From positions 16,474,763-16,538,762 of the forward strand of contig JAPTYO010000007.1 in the NCBI GenBank assembly GCA_036873135.1: DNA of 64,000 bases, in the 5' to 3' direction. Shown piece after piece: positions 42,525-55,014 of the stretch. The DNA comes from Clarkia xantiana subsp. parviflora. Its lineage: Eukaryota > Streptophyta > Magnoliopsida > Myrtales > Onagraceae. How positions within the stretch are numbered: the first letter of the stretch is position 1; every line of letters starts with the position of its first letter. The position numbers and the translations under genes were made by a program. The notes under the pieces were generated by a model, which was not told the DNA's origin, made no database searches, and was given only the letters and a program-made list of their open reading frames with translations.

Positions 42525-44150
42525 ATGTCGTCCTCAATGATGATATCCATGGCTTCAGTGCCCTCTACTCCCTCACTCTCTTCCAGACTCTCCAATATCT
42601 TCCCCCATTTCTCACTCTTACTCCCTCCGATTCCCAACTCGAAACCCAGATTCCAGTTTCTTCCGCTCAAGTCACAACCCACCTCCTTGAGCCTCGCTTC
42701 AGACCCAAGAGCCTTCCGTCTCCTCGCAGCTTCATTCGACGAATTCGAATTCGAATCTGAAATTGATATCGATGTGTCGGAGCAAGACGACTTCTTCGAA
42801 TCCGACACCTTCGAATCGGACCCTGAACCTGAACCGTTCAGAGGCCAAGAGTACGGAAGGTTGTATGTTGGCAATTTGCCATACACGATGACTTCCACTA
42901 AGTTGTCTGAGATATTCGGCGAGGCTGGCCGCGTCATCAATGTTGAGGTCTGTTTTCTGCAGAAAACACAAATAAACCATATTTTCAATTGTCTGGCAAA
43001 AAAAAAGAGCTTTTGATGATTGGGTTAGTTATAGGATGATGGTGCAGATATGGTTGGTTGATGAGCTGATGATTTTGGTGTAATTTCTGGTGGGGGTGAA
43101 TTTTGCAGGTGGTTTATGATAGAGTGACTGATAGGAGCAGAGGATTTGCCTTTGTTACAATGAGTAGTGTTGATGAAGCTAATGAGGCTATTCGGATGTT
43201 TAATGGATCTGTAAGTAGTAGTACTCTTTTTTCTGCATTTCGAAATTTTAGTATAATCATCAACTGCTGAAATTTCTGACTGTGATTGATCTAGAGGGCC
43301 AAATCATCTATACTCTTTAAAGTGTAACCCATAATAGTTTCTCAAACTTTTAGGAGAAGCATAATTTAAATTTTGTGTCCTCATCCTCTTTTTTTTTTTT
43401 GGATTATATATGAAATTGAGATGTGTAAGTTATTGAATATATATGAATCACGTATTTTCATATATTCAAGAACTTACACCTCTCATCAACTCTTACAAAA
43501 ATAATGAATTTTGATTCTACATTTTATATTACTGATGATATTCTTGTTGTGTTGATGTTATTAGCTAGTAGGAGGCAGAACAGTGAAGGTGAACTTCCCA
43601 GAAGTACCCAGAGGAGGAGAAAGCGAGGTGATGGGGCCCACGATCAGAAACAGCAACCGTGCCTTTGTGGACAGCCCCCACAAGATCTATGCAGGAAACC
43701 TGGGATGGGGTTTGTCTTCCCAGGGACTCAGAGATGCATTCTCCGGCCAACCGGGCGTGCTGAGTGCCAAGGTGATCTACCAGAGGAACTCTGGAAGGTC
43801 TCGAGGCTTCGGCTTCATCTCCTTTAACTCTGCAGAGGCTGCACAATCTGCTCTTGAATCCATGAATGGAGTTGTAAGAATCAATCATTCAACTTGATCC
43901 ATAATTTATATGGATCATCACTTGACCAACTGTGCTATGTGCTAAAACCTTAATGTGATATATGGTTTAATCTTTATACTTCAATATAAATTAATATATC
44001 TTCTTTGATCTTCTTTTTTGGTAGGAGGTTGATGAGCGGCCTTTACGATTGAATATTGCAACTAGAAAACCCAATCCATCTTCTGATTCAGAGGAGAATG
44101 CGGAGAGCAGTGCAGAGAGTGAAGAGTTGGTGTCAAGCATCAGCAGCTGA
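42525..44150 (+). CDS. CP33: Chloroplast RNA-binding protein with two RRMs (CP33-like)
   Basis: Exons 42525-42947, 43109-43210, 43565-43873 and 44025-44150 join in phase 0 and encode 319 aa. The ATG at 42525 opens a Ser/Pro-rich, positively charged transit-peptide-like leader (~1-65). An acidic spacer follows (about 71-105, [19 protein letters not shown]), typical of chloroplast RNPs. RRM1 (~112-188) has RNP2 LYVGNL and RNP1 [11 protein letters not shown]2 (~214-292) has RNP2 IYAGNL and RNP1 RGFGFISF. A Ser/Glu-rich tail ends the protein. These stromal proteins bind and stabilise plastid mRNAs and affect editing and splicing. The motif [11 protein letters not shown] and linker FPEVPRGGE favour cp33 over cp28/cp31. 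The introns split both RRMs at positions common in this family. Confidence 0.92.
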
Positions 44151-44883
44151 AGGGTTTCTGTAATTCGAATACGATTTTGATAGAAGAGGACCAGAATGGT
44201 AAATTAATGAACTTAATGATGTTTCTGGGTTCTTCGACGTTGCTGATGATGATGATGACTAAGAAGTGAATTTGAGCTGCAGTGATTGAGTTGCTCATTA
44301 CTAGAGCTATAAGAGTTGATGAGAGAGGTGTAATTAAGTTGTTGAATATTATATGAAGAGACCAAATTATTCACCATTTGGTAGATATATGGAGATTAGA
44401 GAAATTGCAGCAGTTATATACAACTATTGTGTTTGAAGTTGATGTTATGATGATTGCTGAAGAATTTAGGGTTAGTTTAAAAAGAAAATTTGAACTTTCA
44501 ACGCCAACTGTGAAGTGTAAATTTTGTTAATTTTTATGTTAAAAGTATTGGGAATTACACAAATAACATCCATATGTGTTAATGGAAAAATCAATATAAT
44601 TTGCACTTTGCTTTTGCTATACGGTTGAAAGTTTTTTGCTATAAGTTTAATTTTTTTTGTCAAATGCTCAAAGTTGGAAATCGAGAATGCAAGTAAAATT
44701 GAGGTTAATAAAATTAGGATTATAAAATGTTAATATCAAAATCGAAATTTTAATAACAATGGTTGAGGCCTTCCTTCCACACAAAAAAAAAAATACTTGG
44801 ACTCCAAAAAAGAAAAAAAAAAAAAAAAAAAAAACAGAAAAGATAGCAACGTTGTTGTTGTTGCAGCAGAAGAGAAGTTTTGG
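44151..44883. other. Convergent 3' region of CP33-like and syntaxin genes
   Basis: Holds the 3' UTRs of both genes, which point toward each other. An A-run at about 44813-44834 lies just past the syntaxin stop on its downstream side. No further gene is seen. Confidence 0.6.
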
Positions 44884-47024
44884 TCATTTCTTCCATGGCT
44901 GGACAGTGAAGAGAACGATGAAGATGATGATGATGGCGAGGATAATAATAGCATAGCAAGTCCATTTGCGGCTGCTCTTCTGGTAATTCCGAGCACCTTG
45001 GAGTTCCACTGTGGTACGTTGGACGATGGAGTGGGCCCTCTTGACGTTGCCCTCGATGTCGTTGAGATGCTCTCCCTGGGCCTCAACGAGAACCGCCATG
45101 TCTAAGAAGACTTGGTGGAGCTCCATGAGGTTCTTCTGAATGTCCTTAACGGCGCCGTGTCGCTCCTGAATTTCTTGAATGGTGTCCAGTATCTGTCCCC
45201 TCCCTTGTTCTTGTATTGCCTTCTGCAAGAACGTCTCGCTCTCCCCTGCAATAATGCACATCCATATTTACTGGGTTGAATCGAACCTAGCAGTAAGATA
45301 TTGATTATTGATGGGTTGAATTTAGAAAAAATATATATAGAATCTAAAAAGATGATGAACTTTATAAACAACTTTATGAAGGATTACGATTAAAATAATA
45401 CTTTTTTTTGGTCCAAATCTCATTTTTTGTGCTTAGCGTACTGTATTTTTATCCTAAATTATATAGAAAGTTTAACATATTAACCATTTAAATATTTTAA
45501 AATGTAAGTCTCTTAATTTACATAGTAAAAAAAACATAACTAAGTATATTCTTTAAACTTTAATTTTTAATTCTACTAAAATATTGATGTTGTTTAAAAC
45601 TGTGTGATTAAAAAAATACAGTAGGTATATTATGTAATTACGGCTCTAAAAGTGAAACTATAGTCAAATATTGACTTAATTGTAAACTGCATCCTACACA
45701 CTGCTATTTCAAACAACCTAGTATGAAGTTGATATTTAATCCTAACGCCAATCCACAGTGCTCTTTGAGATAGTGGTATGAATTTGCGTTGCCGTCTTAA
45801 ACAACTTCGTTGGTTACATTTTTATTGTTTTCGTATTTAGTTTTTATATAATGTTGTTATTTAGGAACAAAATTCAAACATACATACATGGTTAAAAATA
45901 AGGGTTAAAATCAACTTCATACTATATATTTGCACGAAATACACTATTCATATCATATATTTTTTTTTTGTACCAATTTAGTGCCAAACGATTCCATTTT
46001 GTACCGTTTTCATACTTCCGTAAAAGTTCTGTCCATTTTGGCCGTTAAAAGTCACGTGTCGTGCACGTGTGTGGCCCTAAATTTTTTATTTTGTTCAATT
46101 TAGTCACTCTAATACATTATTAACTATTAATTTGTTCATTTTAATCCTAAAATTTCAACAGCGAACCATTTACCCAAATTAACCTAGCTACCACTCAAGC
46201 GCACGACATATGACTTTTCACGGTCAAAACGGACATAATTTTAATGGAAGTATGAAAACGGAACAAAATGAAATCGTTTAATACCAAATTGGTACAAAAT
46301 ATATATATATTATATATAAAAACAAAAATCATTTTAAGTGACTTGGGTGGAAAAGATTTACGATTGCGACTATTGAGGTGACGAGATACTCCGACTGCCA
46401 GTGCGGGGAATGAGAAGTCGGACCGTAAATCATGAGTCTTATTTAAAGAGAGGTAAAGAAAGAAAGACCTGTAGAGATCAAGCGATCAAGCGTGTTCTCA
46501 TCGGGATTCTCGCCGGTGACGGTGAAGTATCTCCTCTGCACTGTCTCCCTGTACTCCGACGAGATCTGCTCCCTCAGCTTATTAAAGCTATCCATCGTAT
46601 CTTTTAGCTTCTTCCTCAGCCCGTTCACCACCGACGTCCTCGTCCGGTCCGACGACGACCCCGGCCCGCATCCCGCCACTCCCCGGTTCGCCGCATTCGA
46701 CCGGTCCAGCGCCTCCAGCCGCACCTTGATCACCTTCGCCTTCTTCAGCGCCGCCGTCACGTCGCCGTCCATCCGGCTGCGGAGGTCCTTCACCGCCTTG
46801 ACGTCGCTGAGGATCTTGCTGTTCTCGTGGGAGGCGTGGAGGCGCTGCTGGATCGCTTCCAGCTCCCTCAGATCCTCTTTGACGGATTCCACGTCCTCGA
46901 AGAACTTGTCCAGGTTGACGCCTGGGCCGCCGCCGGAGGAGGCCATCTCTACGGCGGAGGGGCCCCGGCGGTCGGTGACCGGGAGGCTGAAGCGTTTGGA
47001 CGCGCTGGAAAAGAGGTCGTTCAT
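44884..47024 (-). CDS. SYP121: Plasma-membrane syntaxin, SYP12 group (SYP121/PEN1-like)
   Basis: Two exons, 46469-47024 and 44884-45245, join inside Gly186 and give 305 aa. The N-terminus [16 protein letters not shown] and [17 protein letters not shown] begin the Habc bundle. [20 protein letters not shown] and [14 protein letters not shown] are SYP12 signatures. The SNARE helix (~204-265) carries the zero-layer Gln in EAQGE (~Q242). A single C-terminal membrane anchor (~280-300, [16 protein letters not shown]) ends in QPWKK. Qa-SNAREs of this group drive vesicle fusion at the plasma membrane, and SYP121/PEN1 supports focal defence secretion and ion-channel traffic. The tail is shorter than that of some SYP121 proteins. 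The upstream ATG at 47118-47120 is not needed; MNDLF is the family start. A W-box (TTGAC on the minus strand, 47186-47191) lies about 165 bp upstream. The single intron (45246-46468) houses a foldback element. Confidence 0.94.
45966..46305. repeat. Foldback element in the syntaxin intron
   Basis: The left arm (TTTGTACCAATTTAGTGCC, CCGTTTTCATACTTCC, AAAAGTCACGTGTCGTG) is mirrored by the right arm (CACGACATATGACTTTTC, GGAAGTATGAAAACGG, CCAAATTGGTACAAAA). A short spacer contains TTTTGTTCAATTTAGTC, which is shared with the element at 1-545. Exact ends and target duplication are unclear because AT-rich runs flank both sides. Confidence 0.75.
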
Positions 47025-48944
47025 CTCTGCTTGGTTGAAAATGGAATATTGGTGGTAATTGGGATATGAAAGAATGAGGATGGATGGAGGTTTTTCTAAT
47101 GGCTGCTGCCGCCTTGTCAATGGTAATGCAGAATACTACTATGAATAATGTGACAGAGCAGAGCAGAGCAGACCAAGAAGGAGTCAGTCAACTGAAGCTA
47201 AATGTGGAGGAGAGGAGATCCTTTCAAGTTGGTGGTTGCAGGTTTACCGTTGGTTCAGTTGAGTTGAGACAGTCTTAGTAATTAAAACTTACAAGTCAGC
47301 CTATAAAGCGGATCATCTACTTCAAGTAATAAGGTTTGGTGCGTACCCTTTTATATTTATTTAATAATTTCTTCAAGCAAAGTGAATGTAATTTAATTTA
47401 TTTATTTTTTTGTGATGAAATTGTTTACACTTAAAAGCGAGATTTAATCCCTAAATTGAAATATTTAGTGTCAAGACTATTAGTAAATATATGCTAAGTA
47501 ATAAATACTTATCCTATATCCCTAATAAAGACTGGCTCATTTCGAAACTAAGTCAAACTTATGGGGTCGTATAAATTAAGTTAGAAAACATACTCTTAAG
47601 TCTTAACTGTTTTGTATAATAATATTATTATAAAATTGGAAAATTTATGCACCTAAAAAAAGGATTTGGTTCAGTTCGTGGCAACAACTTGGGCGGGAAT
47701 AATTCTTAGAAAATGCCTGGTCGACATAATTAGAACGTACTTTTTATTTGTATAATGCATATTGAAAAGTCAAAACTAATATTATATACACAATCAATTA
47801 TTGTTTTTTATAATTATTTTTTTGGCAACAAAAATCAATTATATTATTAAAGAATATAACAGTTTGATATTTATTTAGTTATTATAACTTTCAACTTGAG
47901 GGAACTGAGAAAATTTGGGAAAGGGCTGTAATGGTTTTGTGTATGGCTGAGTATGAGACGGATGGGCGAGCTTTTTCTATAAAATGGCCCAACTCTAAAA
48001 CTAGGGTCACTTAATGGCTGTCCCGAGTCCTATCCCGAACTCTAGCTAGTAGGAAAAGGCCCGCCCGCCACAGGCCTACAGGGACTAGGGACATCCAAGT
48101 TAAAAAAAAATCATACTCAATATACTTAAACCATAACCAAACACAGAACAACAACAAAGTTCAACACATACCACAAAGTTCACAATAAAACACGAAAATC
48201 ACTCAAACATTTTGTCACTTGTAGGTACACCAAGTTCAACACATAACTTGGTTCTCCAAAATAGTTCACCAAAGACTTCAAAACTAAGTTTTACCAAGAC
48301 TCTAACACAAAGTCACCAACAATTCTGACATAACAAGTTATAAATGCAAATCTCATATCAAATGGAACTTCAACCCGAGCCATCACTAAAATTAACTTAA
48401 CTAACTGTAGTTTATAGCTGATTAGTTAGCAAAAAGGGACGGGACGGGTATTTTGGGACTTCGTAAAAAAGCCCTATCCCTAGTTGAGAAGAAAAGTCTC
48501 GCCCATTAGGTCTTGGGCACATTTTTGGGACGGGCTTTTTGAACGGACTAGGGTGGGTCGGGACGGACAGGATTTTGAGCCTCTCGGGACATTTACTCAC
48601 CACTAGTTTCACCACTAGTTTTGTGTAGAATTAATTATACACACAATTTTAATTAACTAATATTATTATTTTCATTAATAATTATGAATAAACTGTATTA
48701 ATTTGTACTAAGGCGCTAAAAGCCTTGAAGAGGTTGAGGTTTGAGCTCTCACTAGGAGCGAATTACAAAATTTCACTGTGTTTTTCAATAAAAAGAAAAT
48801 GCATACTTCGTATATCCCTATTACATTACAAATTTGGAATAATTAAATTGCAGTTAAATGCAATGAGATAAAGTAGCACCAAAACGAAAATTCGACACAA
48901 TTACAAAAAAAAATACAGAAAGACCCAACATGTCGTCACCAACC
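47025..48944. other. Syntaxin promoter, intergenic DNA, possible hAT relic
   Basis: The syntaxin 5' UTR and promoter occupy the first few hundred bases. Between about 48002 and 48606, GGGACGGG/CCCGTCC-type motifs in both orientations and ends TAGGGTCACTTA / CTCACCACTA resemble a decayed hAT element, but no 8-bp duplication matches. The last part is the 3' UTR side of TRAPPC8. Confidence 0.45.
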
Positions 48945-51900
48945 TCATGGTGACGGAAGAACAGTGAGGTGATACGGGTATCCTTGAGAAGTCCCCGAAG
49001 CCGATTTCTTCTCCTCCGAAGAACAGCTTTCATCAAGATTCCACTTCACTGCATAATTCGACAGATCGTATGTTCCTGGATAAAACACACAAACCTCGAG
49101 AGGGATCTCTGTTGAAGACTTGGGTTGGATCTGGACTTTAGTCGAGCTTGATCCTGACCATATCATTGCTCCAACACTTTCTTGAGCACCAATAATATCG
49201 GATGGGCCTTTGATTTCATTCTCCAGAGGCAAACTGTACCATCCAGCTGTACTAGGTTCGCTCGATGATGATGATGATGAAACTCCATTATTATGGGGTG
49301 AGTCCGAGGTGTTGATGTGTACTGAGGCCGTGGAATTAGATGAGTTGTATAGGGTCATCTTTAAGGGTATTTCGCAGAATGAGGCAGAGAAGTTGTGGGT
49401 TATCTCTCGAGGGCCGTCCAGTATCCATGATATCGGACTTGAGCTAGAAGTACTGTCACAGGTAGAGAATTTGAAATAAATAAATAAATAAAATAAAATT
49501 GAATATCTTTGATTGATAACATGGATAAATGGAGCTGAACTTTCTGATCAGGAAACAGAGATTACCTGCAGTGACATATGTGGTGAGAGAAGAGGCAAGG
49601 TGAATGAGAAGATTCTGGGGTGTTCTCCCCATGAAGTTGACGAGAAATTAGAACGAAATCTATTGTGCCACCAGATATTCCCTGATCAATGAAAACAGTG
49701 TCAACAAAATTTACATTTGAACATAGGAAAAGAGTCGAGTGAGTAAATAATCAAGTGAGTAATGCAAATTGGTGGAACGAATTTTAGGATATTACATACA
49801 GAAAGTGGTATCTAACTGAGCACAAGGAAGAACAAAAGGTAGCATGAATGGGGAAAGGGCAAAAATACAAAATTAGACCAACTAACCTGAGATGAGTTCT
49901 CCTGGTGAAGTCTCTCGGAGTTGTGGAAATCGTTTAGTGGTGAGAGAGATATGTCGTAGAGCGGCCCACCGTCATCTTTACTCAATATTATGTCACCTCC
50001 ACCTTGAGGGGGAGAAGAGTTCTCCTCGGTGTTCTTTTTATCATTATGTCTCTGTGGCAAAAATGCAGTTCAGAAGCATAAAATAGAAATGAAATCAAAA
50101 TCATATCAAGTCATTTATTGCTCCATGGAAAGTGAAGACTTGAAGAGGAGAGAGAGAACTAAGTTTTTCACTTAAAGTTCATCACATTCACACCCTATAT
50201 TTCATTTCTAATTATTACCATACAAAGATGGCTGGCATTTTTGAACGAACTTTGACTATTTGTAAATTGGCGGTACCGGAGAAAGTGGGAGCAAAGACGC
50301 TGAATTGTATACCTTTAGCATCAGGAAGAATGTGAATGATTGAGCAGGTGATAGTGATGGTAGATGAGTGATAGTGTTTGCTGGATGAAGCAATGAGATT
50401 TCCCACTGACGGCCAAGAGCCGATAACTGATGAACCTGAAAACGCTCTGACGAGGTCTTGTTTGCAACATCCATCTGCACGAGAAACTGCTGCAGAGTGG
50501 ATGGCTGGGGAGTGATTTTGAATGACACGTCAACTGATGGCAACACCTATTCACAACAGAAGAAATAGTCCAAGTCATGGAAATTGCCAAGAGAAATCAA
50601 ATAACAGTGAATATGAGTGATGCTGAGGCACAAACCTCCAAGTTATAGAACATGCGTAAAGTGCGGTACTTTATGATACTTTCTGCATTTTCTATCTCAT
50701 AGTACAAGATTATGTACAAAGATATGCTTCCAGGGGATGCAGCACGAAGCCAAAGAGGCCAAAGCAGGGGAGCATCCCTTTGAACCACAGTATCCTGAAA
50801 CAAGAGTACAAAACCAGATCAGATAATAGTTGCCTATAATTTTATAATCTGCTGCACCGAATATGGCTTGCTGAACCCACCTTCGGAAAGACAAAAAGGT
50901 TTTGAGACCCTTCTCTAGGGGGAGTCTCTAGACCAGTTTGCTCTGCATGTATTCTCTTTTCTAGGCAGCCAGGGTACTCTATATTCAGATGATCCCGATT
51001 TCCAACATTAAGAAATCTCGGATTACTGATCTTCATTTTCAGATTCTGACCATAAACAAATGATTCTGTTAAATGCAATGATCCAGAACCAAGTAAAGGA
51101 CAAACAATATATGAACCTGAATATGTTGAGTATCTGAATTTTTTTTTTTTTGGAGCAGATATCTGAAAGTTCATGTTATCAAAAGGAAATCATGTTTAAC
51201 TGAAGTAACAAACTCTGGCCACAAGAAAGAACCTCCGAACATCAAGATTGTCCATAGCCCAACACCCCAAAAAATGAGATTTGTCCATAGCTACATTGCC
51301 ACTAACATGAAAGCATTTTGACCTTGTTCCTTATAGCCAATCACTAGTTATATTTAGAATTTTGATGTTCAGTTGTTTTATTTGCCGATCTCTATTCAGC
51401 ACTCGGTTTGACAGTTCTAAGTAGTTGTGGAAGATAGACTTGCAATAAGAAAGACTATATACCTTCACTAACACTTCTGACTTATTAGTAAGTTCCAAAG
51501 TGACATTTTGTAGCTCTCCAGCATAAATCTTTTCAGGAAGAGATCGGATGACTCCCTCAAGCTTGGGAAGGCTCTGCAAATTCATACAAGAATGTGAAAA
51601 GGAAATGTTATATAGATTAGAGCTAACAAGGTCGTTTAAGGTTTTTAAGATAAAAAGTTCAACATGCAAGAAGCATGCATCGAGGTCCCCTCCTTCTGTG
51701 AGATGCCTGTAAGATCTGTGGATAACCAGAGATGTAACACACCTTGATCACCACAAACTTTAAGTTGTCAATAGAAGGCTTGTTATTCCTTTTCCTAGGT
51801 GCAATCTTCTTAGTCGGGCTTGTAGACAAGTTGTAGAAACCAATTACTGAACCTGACAGTTTCCATTTAACACCAATAATCTTTAGAATCCCTTCTTCTC

Positions 51901-54900
51901 TGGGAGTAACTGACAGTTGTACCTGTAGGAAGAAAGGTCAAAGTAAACCGCTGATAAGGAAAGATGGACAAACAAGTAAAAGAACTAAATAATGAAATAT
52001 TAAACAGTAAGAGAACCAGACAAGGTCATCGTCCTTGTAATTGTTTTAGAGGTTAAATACAAAGGCAACTTACCATTGTTGTTTTACCCCCTTCCAATGT
52101 GAAGTCGACATCCGGCAGTGTAAACGAAGCACTTTCAGAGTTCATAAGCCTGCAAGATATTTTTTTTTTAGAAAACCTCATCCAGGAAAACTAGAGAAGC
52201 AGAAGACATGATACATGTCAGTATCACTCTAGTACCTATCAGCAGTTAAAGTCGTCTCCTCACTACGCTGAAGCTCGCTGGAAGTATTTGCACCTAACAT
52301 CAGTATATACAAATCTAATCAACTACAAATGTTTCAGCTCAAACAATTCAAAAGAACCCAATCTGAATTGACCTACCAGAATTCGCCTCATCAGAGTTTG
52401 CAGAAAGCTCACACACCAAAGTGACGCTAGAAAGTGGGACAGAGATTTGGAGAGGATTCTTAAATTCAACGTCAACCGTTATGGCTTCTGCAAGTAGGCC
52501 AAGTGAAAGAGAGATTGAGAACATTAAGTTATATGATTATCCATGCACATTATCAGGTCCATACCTCCTACTACACAAATGTTTGATTCCTTGAGCTTTC
52601 TTGGAATCAACTTTGATTGCAACTCCAACCAATTGGTTCTAGAAGTAGGTAATGAGGGGATTAACTCTTCCTCAAATGACCGCCACAGATTTTCTTTCAC
52701 ACCAATCTAGAAAAGAAAATAGCATAGATATCAACAGTATGCAACATATCACTGGTATTCCACAACTGGGAGCAAGGCAGAGTTTGTGCAATGTGCCGAG
52801 ATAGATTATGAAAATTATACTGCATCTCAAGAACAGAATGACAACGTTTGGAGTATGAGTCAAGCTTGAAAGAAACTTACAGCTTTTGTTGTCGCATACG
52901 TTCTATGATCTTCAAAAACCACCTTCAGGGATGAGGCATTAATAATAGGCAGTGGCAGTCTCAACACTTCATAAGCTTTTCCAGTTTTCTATGTGGATCA
53001 AGTAAAAGGACGAACGATAAGAATGATGCACAAATAACACCAATAATGACGAGGACGATAGACTGCTGTTTTAAAATTACCACTTTTTAAGAAAAATCAC
53101 TATGCCAAAAAAAAAAAAAAAAAAGACGAACCAACAAATCTACAACCAGGTGGAAGTGTAACTCCCTCCTGCTTTCACTGACATTCCAGACAAGACTAAG
53201 GTCACTATTTTCAAGTTCTACTATAATTTTTCATTATAAAATCTTGGAATAGTCTTTAGTTGGATGAGTTTGGCCAAAAAAAAAAAAAGTCTTTAGTTGG
53301 ATGAGAAGGAGCACTCAACTGGATTGCTTGGTTTGGGTAATGCAACATTGAAATTTTAAATAGCAGTAGCAGCGACATGCAATTGGCAAAAAAAAAAACT
53401 ACCTCAAGTTACCTGAACAAACTGAAGAAAGTTCTTTAGAAATAACTCTTGTGTTGTCTTGGATTGATGAGAACACATCAGAACTTCCAGCATATGCGCG
53501 ACAGCAGCCTCGTATAGCCCAAGGAAAGCATACCACCTAAACATAAGGTAGATTAGATAACTTCGGCAAGGATCTTTTCTTGACTAATTAAAGAGATCGA
53601 AGTAACTCACTGCCCAACATGAAAATGGACATGATCTTTGATATGGCTCCAAGTCGTTCCCTTGAAGACAGAAATTGCCCTTTTATAGGTGCGAATTGCA
53701 TGTTTAATCTAGAAAGCAAAACATAGTAATGAGATTGAAAGGAAGAAATGAAGTCTTTAGAATTTCTGACAAATGACAAAGCTTACCTGGTCACTTTTTT
53801 TATATTGGTTGCCAGAAAGGATCAGATGAAATCCGTACTTCCGCAACATAGGTGGTTGAGAAAACAAGTAGCAATAAGATGCTTGCTCGAGCATCACGGC
53901 AGAATGGAGAGATTCCTACAGGAAAGCAAAAGGCAAAAACCAAAGATACATATATATTAGAGGATTTTAAAAAAAAAAATGATCTACTAATCTTGTTAAG
54001 GAAACATCCTTTACCTCACCAGATATACGAAAATAAACACTTGCAGCCTCTTTGAATTGATCTCTTGTTTTTAACATCTCAATCCACCAGAGGCCACACC
54101 TTGTAGCATTGTGATGTCCAGCTGGTACATTTTTCTACATAAATACCAATATGTGCCATTTTTGACTACTCATTGAGAACTTTCTCAATTAATTTGAACA
54201 GAAATGTTCGAAAACATCCAGGTGAAAAGTGAAAGAAATGACAAGATCAAAGATATGCTTCACATACTGAGTAAGTGTTGAAAGCATTTTCCATGCAATA
54301 TTCAGCCTCCTTCCTGGATTGGTCGAGCATGAAGTATGTAAGCCCCATCATTTCCTGCATCCAAAAAGCAAGGGGCCAAGAGTCATTTACATGACTAAAC
54401 CATCCGCAAGTCATCTTTAGAACTAAAACCATGACAAATTTGCAAATGGGCATTCTACATCTTCCCCGCAAATTGAATGTTAATGTTAATTTATAAACCA
54501 CATTTTATAGTCCATAACACAAACTACATTCTTAATACTATAGTGAGTGGGAACTTGCAGTTGTCACAGAGCTCAGACCTGAACACCGGCATATTGTTTC
54601 CAGGCCTTGTCAAGCTTATAATCCGTTGAAATCAATCGGTAGTTTGACAGTGCAAGTTCATAATCTCGTAACATGAAGGCATAGTCAGCCAAAACTCTGA
54701 TCTGGGATTCAGTTGAGCTAAAGGTGTACCTTTACAAAGAAAGAAAGTAGAGATGTCAGGAGATGGGAGTAAAAAGAACTAACGTGAACATCAAGTCTTT
54801 CGGCACATACATAGGACCTGTTGAAGTATCTGGAGTGTCGTCTTTCCCTTTTCTCCACCACAGATTTTTTATTTGATTTCGAAATCCTTTCCTAGTGGCA

Positions 54901-54982
54901 GAAACCTAACATAATTGTTTGAACATGTAACGTGCAATGACAACCTTGAGAAAGCTTTCAACAACCTCAAATAACCTATTTG

Positions 54983-55014
<32 letters not shown>

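Noticed and set aside
42386..42988. 200-codon minus-strand frame opposite the CP33-like exon 1
   Set aside because: Antisense to a well-supported exon and without family features.
46492..47058. 188-codon plus-strand frame opposite the syntaxin exon
   Set aside because: It is the antisense shadow of a GC-rich coding exon; no domain or splice context.
48002..48606. Complete hAT element
   Set aside because: Motif content fits, but no 8-bp duplication could be matched and the termini are only weakly inverted.
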